From Halobacillus locisalis (GTDB lineage Bacteria; Bacillota; Bacilli; Bacillales; Halobacillaceae), in the NCBI RefSeq assembly GCF_013694105.1, contig NZ_JACEFG010000003.1, forward strand, positions 186,001 to 250,000: 64,000 nucleotides of DNA, in the 5' to 3' direction. Under the pieces are notes generated by a model, which saw only the letters and a program-made list of their open reading frames with translations, searched no databases and was not told the origin of the DNA. How positions within the stretch are numbered: position 1 is the first letter of the stretch; each line of letters begins with the position of its first letter. Of the stretch, positions 7,325-15,444 are shown one piece after another. The position numbers and the translations under genes were made by a program.

Positions 7325-8110
7325 TTATGCGATATCTTGCTTTTGGAATCGGTAAAAACCGATGGATCCTAATGCAAGGGAGTAGATAAGGATGATGGTG
7401 AGGGAGAATAAGAGGCCTTCTCCGCTTCCTGCTATCATTCCTTGCATGGTTTGGCTGCTGATGAGTGTATTGTCACTATAAACTTCAAGCATGAGGTTCG
7501 GGTAAATGAAGTAGCTTGCATTCCATTCTAACATGCTGAATAGGCCTGTGATCATACCGCCCGCTGTATCAATGACGAAGAACAAGACAACAGCGATGGT
7601 GGTGCTTTTGAACAAAGTCCCGATAATAACGGACAGGGCCAAGTAGAACACGTAAACGGGAATTTGGTATAGACAGCTTGTCAGAGTCGTCACGAGTAAA
7701 CTTTCGGATGCATTGGATGCATCGAATAATAATACGGACACAAGGTAGATGATCACATTAAAGACGACCATCAGTGAGATCAGAGAGATAAAGCCACTGA
7801 TCAATTTGGATGCTAGCACTTTAAAACGTGGAATAGGGCGTATGGCCAGCTGTTTGATCGTTCCTTTATGAAACTCGCTCGTGATGGAGGAAGTCGTGAT
7901 GATGACGCCATAGAATAAAAGGATGGTTCCATTGATGAACGTTTGGGAAGTGAGTAGGAACGATCCAGCGGTCGGAATGGAGTTTTCATTCAAAAAGAAT
8001 CGTAGGGAAATGGCGACAATGATGTATAAGCCGATGAGTACAGTGAGAAACCATTTCACACCATTCCGGTACCATGTCTTAATCAGTTCGTTATAGATCA
8101 GTGAATTCAT
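7325..8110 (-). CDS. ABC-2 type transporter permease
   Basis: 261 residues with six hydrophobic segments, beginning MNSLIYNELIKTWYRNG, typical for permeases paired with BcrA/YtrB-type ATPases. The conserved ITSEFHKGTIKQLAIRPIPR segment (about 73-92) follows the second membrane helix. The ATG overlaps the stop of the ATPase gene as ATGA, so the two are co-translated. Such pairs export lantibiotics, bacitracin-like peptides or lipids; the substrate cannot be read from the sequence. Confidence 0.88.
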   Translation of the reverse strand: MNSLIYNELIKTWYRNGVKWFLTVLIGLYIIVAISLRFFLNENSIPTAGSFLLTSQTFINGTILLFYGVIITTSSITSEFHKGTIKQLAIRPIPRFKVLASKLISGFISLISLMVVFNVIIYLVSVLLFDASNASESLLVTTLTSCLYQIPVYVFYLALSVIIGTLFKSTTIAVVLFFVIDTAGGMITGLFSMLEWNASYFIYPNLMLEVYSDNTLISSQTMQGMIAGSGEGLLFSLTIILIYSLALGSIGFYRFQKQDIA

Positions 8111-9018
8111 GCGCTTTCGCCTCCTGTCAATTCTAAGAATTGATCTTCCAGTGTATCTTTCAAAATGACTTCATAGAGTAGGATTCCGCGTTCTGCAGCG
8201 GTCTGGATGATAGTCGGCACTTGTTCTTGCTGGATGCCTGAGACGACTATGTATTTTTCCTCTTCTTCAACGGTTCCGAACTCTTCCAAGAGAGGAATCA
8301 GCTCTTGATTAGATGGACCGCGGAATAAGGCATTTACCGTCTGCTCAGATGAATCCTCGTCCATGGAAAATTGCTTGACGAACTTTCCGTCTTGAATGAT
8401 CAAGACTTCATCACACATCAATTCTGTTTCTGACAACAGGTGAGTGGAAACGAGTACCGTAACCCCTTCATCTCTCGCCAGTGTGCGAAGGTATTTCCGT
8501 AGCTGTCTTATGCCTTTCGGATCAAGGCCGTTCGTAGGCTCATCCAGGATGAGGACGTTCGGTTTGTGGAGAAGGGCTTGCGCAATCCCGAGTCTTTGCT
8601 TCATCCCGAGGGAGTACGTTTTCACTTTGTCGTGAATGGCACCCTTCAATTCTACAAACTCGACTAGCTCGTTGATTCGTTCTTCGGAAATCTTCGGCTT
8701 GTGCATGCGGGCGAAGTGATTCAAATTCTGCATGCCGGACATCAGATTGTACATTTCCGGGTTCTCGACAACGGCTCCGATTCTTGAGAGGGCGTTGCTT
8801 CGTTCTGTGTTCAAATCAAACCCGTTTACGGTGATCTCCCCTTGGTCTGCATGGAGAAGACTGACAAGCATACGGATCGTAGTTGTTTTTCCGGCACCGT
8901 TCGGGCCAAGGAAGCCGTAAATTTTCCCTTTATCCAATTCGAAGGATAAGTCCTCGATGATCTTCTTTGTCTTAAATGATTTCGATAAATTGCGGATGAC
9001 GAGTGGTTTAGCTGACAA
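8107..9018 (-). CDS. ABC transporter ATP-binding protein
   Basis: 303 residues; energises the permease encoded just downstream. Walker A GPNGAGKTT (38-46), Q-loop region VVENPEMY (83-90), signature SLGMKQR (136-142), Walker B VLILDEP (155-161) and H-loop STHLL are all present, so it should be active. The C-terminal 90 residues resemble the accessory domain of the BcrA/antibiotic subfamily. The start is TTG at 9018 with AAGGAG upstream. Confidence 0.92.
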   Translation of the reverse strand: MSAKPLVIRNLSKSFKTKKIIEDLSFELDKGKIYGFLGPNGAGKTTTIRMLVSLLHADQGEITVNGFDLNTERSNALSRIGAVVENPEMYNLMSGMQNLNHFARMHKPKISEERINELVEFVELKGAIHDKVKTYSLGMKQRLGIAQALLHKPNVLILDEPTNGLDPKGIRQLRKYLRTLARDEGVTVLVSTHLLSETELMCDEVLIIQDGKFVKQFSMDEDSSEQTVNALFRGPSNQELIPLLEEFGTVEEEEKYIVVSGIQQEQVPTIIQTAAERGILLYEVILKDTLEDQFLELTGGESA

Positions 9019-9152
9019 GAAATCAACTCCTTTTATTCAATAATTTTACTACGGATTCGGTGGTGGAAAGGTTTCAGAATGTTTGTTAGAATCAACCCAA
9101 CAATCAATTATGTAGATGATGTTAATGTGGAATATATAGTAATGTAAGGCAT

Positions 9153-9201
9153 GGGGACGGTTCTCGTGTTTGAGGGAGAATCCAACACAAGAACCGTCCC
9201 C
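9153..9201. repeat. Family-1 inverted repeat
   Basis: Arms GGGGACGGTTCTCGTGTTTG and AACACAAGAACCGTCCCC, flanked by ATG and CATG-like ends. It lies in the spacer between the ABC ATPase start and the purine riboswitch. Confidence 0.93.
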
Positions 9202-9262
9202 ATGTTTTTTCCATTGTCTCTTGCTGTACTCTCTGCTAGAATGAAGTTCAAATTAATCAGCA

Positions 9263-9335
9263 TTCCTTATATATATGTGGAAAGATGGCCCACAAGTCTC
9301 TACCTAGCTGCCGTGCAAAGCTGGACTATAAGGAA
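9263..9335 (+). promoter_or_regulatory. Purine riboswitch, guanine class
   Basis: P1 arms TTCCTTATA (9263-9271) and TATAAGGAA (9327-9335), P2 GTGG/CCAC, J2/3 GTCTCTACC, L3 with CCGTGCAA, and J3/1 GACTA. The base equivalent to position 74 is C (GAC-TA), which pairs with guanine or hypoxanthine. It precedes the nucleoside hydrolase gene. Confidence 0.93.
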
Positions 9336-9350
9336 AGAATCGCGCGGCGA

Positions 9351-9392
9351 GACCTCTTTCCTTTTTTAATGACGGGAAAGAGGTCTTTTTTT
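9351..9392 (+). terminator. Terminator of the purine riboswitch
   Basis: GACCTCTTTCC (9351-9361) pairs with GGAAAGAGGTC (9375-9385), followed by TTTTTTT. A competing antiterminator is present: AAGGAAAGA (9330-9338, 3' side of P1) pairs perfectly with TCTTTCCTT (9355-9363). Ligand-stabilised P1 should therefore cause termination. Confidence 0.93.
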
Positions 9393-9427
9393 ATTCGTGC
9401 ATACACAAGAGAGGATGGAAGTTTAGT

Positions 9428-10366
9428 ATGAAGAAGAATGTATATTTGAACCACGATGGAGGCGTCGATGATCTCATCTCGCTTTTCCTTTTATTACAGA
9501 TGGATGATGTTGAATTGACCGGTGTCGGTGTGATTCCGGCCGATTGTTATTTAGAACCAGCCGCTTATGCAAGTCGTAAGATCATCGATCGTTTCGGGCA
9601 TGGAAAATCGGTGGAAGTAGCAGCATCGAACTCGCGTGGGGTGAACGCGTTCCCTAAGGAGTGGCGTATGCATGCGTTCTACGTAGATGCGCTACCCCTT
9701 TTGAATGAAGAAGGAGAGATTCATGCGCCACTCGCTGACATGCCTGCCCATGAGCATCTGATTGAAACGCTTAGAAAAACAGAAGATCCGACGACTCTCG
9801 TGTTCATCGGACCGTTGACGGATTTGGCTCGCGCCCTTGATCAAGCGCCGGATATTGAAGAGAAAATTGAGAAGCTCGTCTGGATGGGGGGAACGTTTCT
9901 TGAGGTTGGAAACGTGGAAGAGCCTGAGCATGACGGAACGGCTGAATGGAATGTTTTCTGGGATCCTGAAGCAGCTAAGCGCGTTTGGGACAGCTCGATC
10001 GTCATTGATCTCGTCGCCTTGGAGAGTACAAACATGGTCCCATTGACGTTGGATGTCCGCCAAAAATGGGCATCAGAACGCAAAGACCTAGGGATCGATT
10101 TTCTTGGTCAATGTTATGCGATGGTGCCGCCACTCGTTCATAATCACACGAACTCCACCTATTTCCTATGGGACGTACTGACGACGACAACGGTAGGAAA
10201 AGAAGACCTTGTGAAGAAGAAAACGGTGAAGAGTATCGTACATGATTCAGGTGTTAGCCAGGGAAGAACGGAGTTGTCAGAGGACGGTCGTGAAGTGAAC
10301 CTCGTTTATGAAGTGGATCGTGAAGCGTTCTTCGAGTATGTAACGGATCTTTCTAGACAAGAATAG
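9428..10366 (+). CDS. Nucleoside hydrolase (inosine-uridine preferring type)
   Basis: Cytosolic calcium-dependent hydrolase cleaving the N-glycosidic bond of ribonucleosides to free base and ribose. The signature DGGVDD (10-15) provides the Ca2+-binding aspartates; FIGPLTDLARAL (about 125-136), WMGG (151-154) and AEWNVFWDPEAA (170-181) are family motifs. The length of 312 is normal. The 61-nt leader before the ATG follows a guanine-class riboswitch with a terminator, so purine base should switch the gene off. Purine nucleosides are therefore the likely physiological substrate (inference). Confidence 0.93.
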   Translation: MKKNVYLNHDGGVDDLISLFLLLQMDDVELTGVGVIPADCYLEPAAYASRKIIDRFGHGKSVEVAASNSRGVNAFPKEWRMHAFYVDALPLLNEEGEIHAPLADMPAHEHLIETLRKTEDPTTLVFIGPLTDLARALDQAPDIEEKIEKLVWMGGTFLEVGNVEEPEHDGTAEWNVFWDPEAAKRVWDSSIVIDLVALESTNMVPLTLDVRQKWASERKDLGIDFLGQCYAMVPPLVHNHTNSTYFLWDVLTTTTVGKEDLVKKKTVKSIVHDSGVSQGRTELSEDGREVNLVYEVDREAFFEYVTDLSRQE

Positions 10367-10433
10367 TTCATGAAAAATGGCGGTTCTTCTGTTTGCAGTG
10401 AAAAACGTAAAAATTTAATCTATTGATTGTGTA

Positions 10434-10474
10434 AGAATGCCTCCCTGTAACCGCCACGGGGAGGCATTCTTTTT
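10434..10474 (+). terminator. Terminator of the nucleoside hydrolase gene
   Basis: AGAATGCCTCCC and GGGAGGCATTCT arms, then TTTT. Confidence 0.92.
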
Positions 10475-10478
10475 CGTA

Positions 10479-10527
10479 GGGACGGTTCTCGTGTTTGGGA
10501 TGTGTGCCCGAACATGAGAACCGTCCC
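10479..10527. repeat. Family-1 inverted repeat
   Basis: Left arm GGGACGGTTCTCGTGTTTGG, right arm GAACATGAGAACCGTCCC. The last base is part of the stop codon (TAG, 10529-10527) of the minus-strand staygreen-like gene. Confidence 0.93.
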
Positions 10528-10982
10528 TACGTTAAGTACTGTCTTGGCGTGCCGTAGTAGAAGGTTTGGTTGTATTTTGGATAAATGGATTCGTATTGGA
10601 TGTAGATCGGGGCATCCTGCAGAGTTGGATATTCAGCGAAAAAAGCTCGGTCTCCGTAGGTGATCCCCTTGAGTGCCGTCTCCATCTCTTTTTTGAAGAC
10701 ATTGAAGCGGATCATCGAGGATGATTTGTCCATGTTCGTACCGTCCACGTGTGCTTTTCCGGCCAGATAATAACGGTTCTGATCGTCTTTCATCCATTCG
10801 GCGATGACTTCATCCCGCATGACGGGATTGATGGCGGCTATATCATATTCGGTCCCTGTACTCAGAAACAATTCTCCCGTTGTGTCCGAGTGGGTCAGGG
10901 TGTATTTTCTGTTCTCGATCGGTTCGATTTTGGTGGCGGGAGGGATGAGGGTTACCGACAATTTTTCTGGATGGAAGCTCAT
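10527..10982 (-). CDS. Staygreen-like family protein
   Basis: 151 residues from the ATG at 10982 (AGAGGTG upstream). The pattern FHPEKLSVTLIPPATKIEPI, RKYTLTHSDTTGELFLSTG and MRDEVIAEW matches the Staygreen domain. In plants SGR removes magnesium from chlorophyll; bacterial relatives exist in non-photosynthetic Firmicutes and their substrate is not known. Monocistronic, between two family-1 repeats; the TAG stop codon overlaps the edge of one repeat. The family assignment is good, the function is open. Confidence 0.8.
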   Translation of the reverse strand: MSFHPEKLSVTLIPPATKIEPIENRKYTLTHSDTTGELFLSTGTEYDIAAINPVMRDEVIAEWMKDDQNRYYLAGKAHVDGTNMDKSSSMIRFNVFKKEMETALKGITYGDRAFFAEYPTLQDAPIYIQYESIYPKYNQTFYYGTPRQYLT

Positions 10983-11027
10983 CATGTTCACCTCTTTCAT
11001 TTGGATAGATTAGCTAGTTGGTTCACC

Positions 11028-11045
11028 AAACAAGAGAACCGTCCC
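11028..11045. repeat. Family-1 half element (right arm only)
   Basis: AAACAAGAGAACCGTCCC without a matching left arm; 12 nt from the stop codon of the exchanger gene. Confidence 0.8.
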
Positions 11046-11057
11046 TATGCTCGGCGT

Positions 11058-12035
11058 CTACGCTCTGAATAGCATGTAAGATACGGCGAAATAGATGATG
11101 ATCATGAGGACGGAGGGCATGATGTATCGCCATTGACTGATGGAACGGTGGTTTTGGTTTGGTCGTCCTAGTAAAAGGTATAGGACAAATAGTGTCATGG
11201 AAACGCTGAGCAAGGCGATGTAAAGATGCGATTCTTGAATCGATTTTAAAATGGGTCCTTTTCGGTATAAGACATCGGTCAGGACGAGCAGTTTGATGTT
11301 GAAAATGTTGCTGCCAAGAATCGAGCCGATTGCCATATTGTAGTTTGCTAGTTTGAAGGCGGCGAGGACCGTGACGAGTTCTGGAAGAGAGGTTGACGCC
11401 GCTATCAGGAAGCCTCCGATGAAGCTCGAATCTAGACCGGAAATCTCTGCAATTCTATCGCCCGCTAAGGACAGAATGCTGCCGGATAGGAAAACGACGA
11501 TGGCTGCCACAACGAATAGAGTAATCGCCGAGTTCAGGCTCATATCTTTTGTGGGAAGGGATTCCTCCTCACCATGACTATTCGGGAGGTATCGAATATA
11601 AAGAATATAGAGCGTGACAATGATGAACATTTCAATGCCAATGCCGAAAATTTGAACGGTAACGGGCGTGAGTAATGTCGCGATGATGACGATTAGAAAA
11701 GTGAGCCCGATCATGGCAATCGGGATATTGTCGTTTGGATTGATTCTATGGAAGAAACGGTGTTTGCGGTAAAGGACATCGACCATCGCCAGGATCAGCA
11801 AGTTGAAGACGTTACTGCCAAGCATGTTCCCTACGGCGATATCAGGGTTGTCTATATAAATGGCAGTCAGACTCGTGGTGAGTTCAGGTAGGGAAGTGGC
11901 GCCAGCAATCAGGAATGTGCCGACCAAAGCCCCGCTCAACGAGGTTTTCTTGCTGATGACATCTCCTGATTGACTGATGAAAACGGCCGCTGTTACGACG
12001 AGCAACGCGGCTATGAAAAAGATGATATAGATCAT
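11058..12035 (-). CDS. Calcium/sodium (cation) antiporter, YrbG/CaCA family
   Basis: Integral membrane exchanger of 325 residues from the ATG at 12035 (AGGAG upstream). Two internally homologous halves each carry an alpha-repeat: GATSLPELTTS near residue 47 and AASTSLPELVT near 203, with about ten membrane segments. N- and C-halves are separated by a hydrophilic loop (SHGEEESLPTKD). It may exchange Ca2+ or another cation for Na+ or H+; selectivity is not visible. An extended reading to 12191 would run into a repeat. Confidence 0.9.
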   Translation of the reverse strand: MIYIIFFIAALLVVTAAVFISQSGDVISKKTSLSGALVGTFLIAGATSLPELTTSLTAIYIDNPDIAVGNMLGSNVFNLLILAMVDVLYRKHRFFHRINPNDNIPIAMIGLTFLIVIIATLLTPVTVQIFGIGIEMFIIVTLYILYIRYLPNSHGEEESLPTKDMSLNSAITLFVVAAIVVFLSGSILSLAGDRIAEISGLDSSFIGGFLIAASTSLPELVTVLAAFKLANYNMAIGSILGSNIFNIKLLVLTDVLYRKGPILKSIQESHLYIALLSVSMTLFVLYLLLGRPNQNHRSISQWRYIMPSVLMIIIYFAVSYMLFRA

Positions 12036-12136
12036 GCATGGACTCCTCTCCGCCATTTCAGCTCCAAAGTTCTTGTCCATATAAATGTATGCTTGATTGA
12101 TGGAGATATCCCTTGGGTTTTGGTGTTGGTTTTTGT

Positions 12137-12189
12137 GGGGACGGTTCTCGTGTTTGGTGGCGAAGCTACCAAACAGAAGAACCGTCCCC
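12137..12189. repeat. Family-1 inverted repeat
   Basis: Loop GTGGCGAAGCTACC is itself palindromic and nearly identical to the loop of the copy at 12862. Confidence 0.93.
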
Positions 12190-12194
12190 ACGAA

Positions 12195-12223
12195 AAAAGA
12201 CTCCCTGGTCTAGGGAGTCTTTC
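12195..12223 (-). terminator. Terminator of the yozB-like gene
   Basis: AAAGACTCCC and GGGAGTCTTT with a 7-nt loop, T-rich on the minus strand, 6 nt beyond the stop at 12229. Confidence 0.88.
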
Positions 12224-12228
12224 TGTGG

Positions 12229-12759
12229 TCAGTAATAAGGTGAAATCATTAAGTAGACGAGTACACCTGTTAAACTGACATATAACCATAGTGGCATCGT
12301 CCAGCGTGCGATTTTGCGGTGCTTTTCTACTTTCATCGTGAGTCCGCGTGCAAGCGTCAGGAGAGCTAGTGGGACAATCAGCGCGGCGAGCACGATGTGC
12401 GTGATAAGGATGAAGTAGTAGATTGTTTGCATGATGCCTTCTCCGCCGTAGGACGTCGAGGATGCCATGGAATGGTAAGTTAGATATGAAACAAGAAATA
12501 AGGCCGTTGTGGTGAAGGCAGCGAATATGAATCGTTTGTGCCACAGGACGTTTTTCTTAAGAATCATATATAATGCGGCTAATAGGAATACGAACGTAAA
12601 CGAGTTCAACACGGCATTTAATAGCGGTAGAATCGTTACGTCAAAGCCGGTTTGCGGTTCGAGTTTCGGTATGAATAATAGGGCGACGACGATGGCGTTG
12701 ATGGCAATCGATAATCCGACAACCCATGGGACATAGTTGAATTCTTTCTTTGTAGTCAC
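12229..12759 (-). CDS. DUF420 membrane protein (YozB/CtaM-like)
   Basis: 176 residues with five hydrophobic segments; the start is GTG at 12759 with GGAGG upstream. Conserved histidines occur in WHKRFIFAAF, SYLTYHSM and ITHIVLAAL, and KHRKIARWTMPLWLYVSLTGVLVY closes the protein, all features of DUF420. Members such as YozB/CtaM are linked to cytochrome aa3 oxidase assembly. No oxidase genes are nearby, so the role rests on the family. Confidence 0.85.
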   Translation of the reverse strand: MTTKKEFNYVPWVVGLSIAINAIVVALLFIPKLEPQTGFDVTILPLLNAVLNSFTFVFLLAALYMILKKNVLWHKRFIFAAFTTTALFLVSYLTYHSMASSTSYGGEGIMQTIYYFILITHIVLAALIVPLALLTLARGLTMKVEKHRKIARWTMPLWLYVSLTGVLVYLMISPYY

Positions 12760-12861
12760 ATTAATCCTCCATCTCTATGAAGTCATTCCCTTTTAGTATA
12801 GTAAACTCGGAGGAGGATTTCACTAGGGAGACGTGACAGATTTAGTAACAATTGTTTGTGT

Positions 12862-12914
12862 GGGGACGGTTCTCGTGTTTGGTTGCGAAGCTACCAAACA
12901 CGAGGACCGTCCCC
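12862..12914. repeat. Family-1 inverted repeat
   Basis: Loop GTTGCGAAGCTACC matches the copy at 12137 except one base. One arm mismatch (GAGGACCG). It lies just upstream of the HNH gene's ribosome site. Confidence 0.93.
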
Positions 12915-12934
12915 ATGAAAAAGGAGGTTTGTAG

Positions 12935-13492
12935 ATGGATGAGTTTCGATTGACGATTGAGATAGGGAAGCCGAGTTATGCGCAGTACAATACGGTCAGG
13001 GAGGCGATTCCCCGTTCTTTGTGGAATGCGGTACGGAACCATGTTCATGAGCGGAGCGGTCACATGTGCGAGATATGTGGAAAGCATGATCCAGATAACC
13101 TTCATGCTCATGAAGTCTGGGACTATGATGAGGAAGCCTTCTTGTTGATTTTAAAAGAGATTCAGTCGTTGTGTAAGTCTTGTCATGATTTGAAGCATTT
13201 TCATCATGCGGTGCTGAGGATCAAGGATAGGAAGGTGCGAGACCGGGTGATGCGGAAGTTGAAAAGGCATTTTATGCGTGTGAATGACTGTACGGAAAAG
13301 GAGTTTACCAGGCATTATTACAATCAGCTTGCGAAAAGTGAGGTGGAACCGGATGCTAGGTCTATGGAAGATTTGTTGGAAATGAATGCGTTAAGGGAAA
13401 GACAGGCGTTTTTGATGCGGCAGCAGTGGCGTTTTGTGGTAGCGGATCAGGTTCCGTTTGCCGACGAGATCCGCTCGCAGCTTGAATCATAG
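12935..13492 (+). CDS. HNH-type zinc-finger nuclease-like protein
   Basis: 185 residues from the ATG at 12935 with AAGGAGG upstream. The core CEIC (45-48), HAHEVW (57-62) and LCKSCH (79-84) resembles the four-cysteine HNH/McrA-type fold: two CXXC knuckles around the H-x-H motif. The C-terminal 95 residues are helical and rich in Arg and Glu. It could be a DNA endonuclease, but the final HNH histidine (KHFHH, 87-91) needs checking. The TAG stop codon overlaps a family-1 half element. Confidence 0.75.
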   Translation: MDEFRLTIEIGKPSYAQYNTVREAIPRSLWNAVRNHVHERSGHMCEICGKHDPDNLHAHEVWDYDEEAFLLILKEIQSLCKSCHDLKHFHHAVLRIKDRKVRDRVMRKLKRHFMRVNDCTEKEFTRHYYNQLAKSEVEPDARSMEDLLEMNALRERQAFLMRQQWRFVVADQVPFADEIRSQLES

Positions 13493-13510
13493 GGACGGTT
13501 CTTGTGTTTT
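13492..13510. repeat. Family-1 half element (left arm only)
   Basis: GGGACGGTTCTTGTGTTTT starts on the last base of the HNH gene's stop codon. No matching right arm is present. Confidence 0.8.
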
Positions 13511-13525
13511 GGCAGATTGTTTTTT

Positions 13526-13759
13526 CTATGAAAATAGGCCGATTACGACTAGAGAGAACAGGAGTATGGAAACACCAATGTAAAGGGAGCCTTCTGTTTT
13601 TTGACCTTTCTTCATGGTTCGGAATCCTGCGAGCGCAATGGAGGAAACGAAAATTATCCCTAACGATTCCATGTGATTCGCTGCAAATGCTTGATTGAAG
13701 AGAGCGTAATAAGAAATGCCGAGACCGCCAAGTAATAAGAATAAGATTACGATACGCAT
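13526..13759 (-). CDS. Small membrane protein, three hydrophobic segments
   Basis: 77 residues from the ATG at 13759 (GAGGTGGG upstream). Hydrophobic stretches at about 2-22, 31-45 and 58-76 are separated by short loops, one with FRTMKKGQKTEGS. No family recognised. It reads convergently with the HNH gene. Confidence 0.6.
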   Translation of the reverse strand: MRIVILFLLLGGLGISYYALFNQAFAANHMESLGIIFVSSIALAGFRTMKKGQKTEGSLYIGVSILLFSLVVIGLFS

Positions 13760-13971
13760 ATCATCCCACCTCATCTTTTATGGTTTGTCTCTAATCTACC
13801 ATAAATGAAAGGGAGTGGATAATCGCTTAAGGGAGGGCGTTTGTCGATTTAAAATGACGTAACCTATAAGGTTTTATCGATTAATAGAGAAGTGAGTATG
13901 ATATGGTAAATATTAGCTATGGTTGGTACACTGAAAATAGTTCTTTGAAGTCATATTATGGAGGAATTTGA

Positions 13972-14412
13972 TTGAAAGAAAATAAAGTTGCTTCTGCTAT
14001 TTTTGCTGTCGGGTTCTTTATGATCACCATTGGGATTGTTACAGGAATTATGTTTGATTTATCTTTATTGCTTACTGGTGTGGTAAGTGGAATTGTGTTT
14101 ATTGGGTTCTCCGAGGTGATCCGGTTATTACAGGGGATTTATAATCAGGGGGACATAATGATTCGAGCATCAAGCTCGACTGCTTCAGAATCTGAGATTT
14201 TGTCAGGTGATGATGGGAACCAAGTAAAAGCAATGAGCGCTCATGGAGTTTCTGAAGGAGAAAGAAATGAAATTGTGGAGTTCTATTCTAGTAAAGGCTT
14301 AAAAGTCGAAAACATATCGGCTACCGATCAGGAAGACTATTTTATTGTGAAGGTGAATGGTAGAGAAGAGTTAGTGGAGTTAGGTGGATTTAAACCGATC
14401 GTTCATTCGTAG
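13972..14412 (+). CDS. Two-helix membrane protein of unknown function
   Basis: 146 residues from a TTG at 13972 (GGAGG 7-nt upstream). Two membrane helices (7-27 and 31-53) precede a hydrophilic cytosolic part with a serine-rich linker (RASSSTASESEILS) and a small mixed domain ending EDYFIVKVNGREELVELGG. Not recognised. A family-1 repeat begins 17 nt after the stop. Confidence 0.65.
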   Translation: MKENKVASAIFAVGFFMITIGIVTGIMFDLSLLLTGVVSGIVFIGFSEVIRLLQGIYNQGDIMIRASSSTASESEILSGDDGNQVKAMSAHGVSEGERNEIVEFYSSKGLKVENISATDQEDYFIVKVNGREELVELGGFKPIVHS

Positions 14413-14429
14413 CATTTATGGGCATTTAT

Positions 14430-14482
14430 GGGGACGGTTCTCGTGTTTGGTGAGGGAGGTTTCAGACGCGAGAACCGTCCCC
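14430..14482. repeat. Family-1 inverted repeat
   Basis: Left arm GGGGACGGTTCTCGTGTTTG; right arm CAGACGCGAGAACCGTCCCC with two changes. It lies between two small unknown genes. Confidence 0.93.
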
Positions 14483-14503
14483 GCGTAGAGGAGGTCTGTA
14501 GGG

Positions 14504-14863
14504 ATGATGAAGAATCAGCTCTTGGGTGGATTGTTTGGAGCGGTAGTTGCTTCTGTGGTTTGGGGAGGCATCATTCTATTGCCGTCGGAAACACAAGGTG
14601 AATCTGAACCTGAGAAAGAAATTAGCTATATGGATAGGAAAGTGACAGGTCAAGCTAGTGTAGTGCTTCAGGGGTACGTTGGCATGGATAACTATATCCA
14701 AGTTTCTCAAGGAGATGTGTTGTTCGATGTAGATGTCTCGCAGGATGCCATGAATTACTTAAAGGAAGAAGACATTGAGGGTGGAGACTCGATAGTTGTG
14801 ACGATTGAAGAGAAGGATTTGGGGAAGCCGTATCTGGTTACGGAGGTTGAAAGAGTAAAGTAA
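14504..14863 (+). CDS. Membrane-anchored or exported small protein
   Basis: 119 residues; two adjacent ATG codons after GAGGAGG. Residues 4-27 form a single hydrophobic anchor without a clear cleavage site or lipobox. The outer part begins acidic (TQGESEPEKE) and continues as a likely small beta-domain (VVLQGYVGMDNYIQVSQGDVLF is the core, with an OB-like pattern). Function unknown. Confidence 0.65.
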   Translation: MMKNQLLGGLFGAVVASVVWGGIILLPSETQGESEPEKEISYMDRKVTGQASVVLQGYVGMDNYIQVSQGDVLFDVDVSQDAMNYLKEEDIEGGDSIVVTIEEKDLGKPYLVTEVERVK

Positions 14864-14897
14864 GGGCTTGAGGGAGTAGCTGATTATGTCCTGCTCC

Positions 14898-14916
14898 GAA
14901 CAGCAGAACCGTCCCC
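14898..14916. repeat. Family-1 half element (right arm only)
   Basis: GAACAGCAGAACCGTCCCC followed by ATG, upstream of the frameshifted gene at 14936. Confidence 0.75.
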
Positions 14917-14935
14917 ATGAAAAGGAGGCATACCA

Positions 14936-15405
14936 ATGACGTACGATATGTATCCGAAACGAATTCCGATGATGGCTGCTTTGCTGGCTCCGATTATCAT
15001 ACTGGAGACGAGTGGTGTAGGAGGAGAGTCGCTGCTCGGAAGAATAGGAAGGTATGGACTCTATTTACTGATCGCCATGCTTTTCGGGCTTTGCGCTTCT
15101 CGTTTCAAATTGACTCTCATTCTCTGAGCTATCGCATTTCCCTATGGAAGTGGACCGTTTTGAAGTTAGAAGTGCAGCCAGAGGAGATTCCACGCGTTAA
15201 ATTCTTCCGTGTGAGTTGGAAGGAGAAGGCGGCCGTGGTGAAGCGGAAGAGCGGGATGAATATAAGACTTGTCGTGTTCAAATCACCGGAAGCCTATGAT
15301 GCGCTTCAGAAATTTTGTGAAGAACATAGTGTTGAGGTTGTGAAAACGAGGGATTATCTTATTATGGAGAAATGGGAAAAAAGGGACAGTTCCCGCGTTT
15401 TGTGA
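14936..15405 (+). pseudogene. Membrane protein gene with an apparent frameshift
   Basis: The ATG at 14936 has AAAAGGAGG upstream and encodes two membrane helices (10-24, 41-55) ending RFKLTLIL at a TGA (15125-15127). A second frame, continuous from before this point to 15405, carries on with SLSYRISLWKWTVLKLEV, a PH-like domain (VKFFRVSWKEKAAVVKRKSG) and KTRDYLIMEKW. Joining the frames near 15110-15125 gives one protein of about 155 residues with membrane anchor plus domain, a common layout. Sequencing error or genuine decay are both possible. The last codons and stop lie inside a family-1 repeat. Confidence 0.65.
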
Positions 15406-15443
15406 TGTAGTGAAGTCGACACCACAAACGCGAGAACCGTCCC
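15383..15443. repeat. Family-1 inverted repeat
   Basis: Left arm GGGACAGTTCCCGCGTTTTG (diverged), right arm CAAACGCGAGAACCGTCCC. Loop contains GTGAAGTCGAC, related to the loops at 15786 and 17451. It sits between two convergent genes and provides the end of the left one. Confidence 0.9.
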
Positions 15444-15444
15444 T

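Noticed and set aside
11058-12191. Longer starts for the cation exchanger and for betB, psd and glpF
   Set aside because: The upstream codons come from repeats, leaders or ribosome sites; internal starts have well-spaced AGGAG sequences and family-like N-termini.
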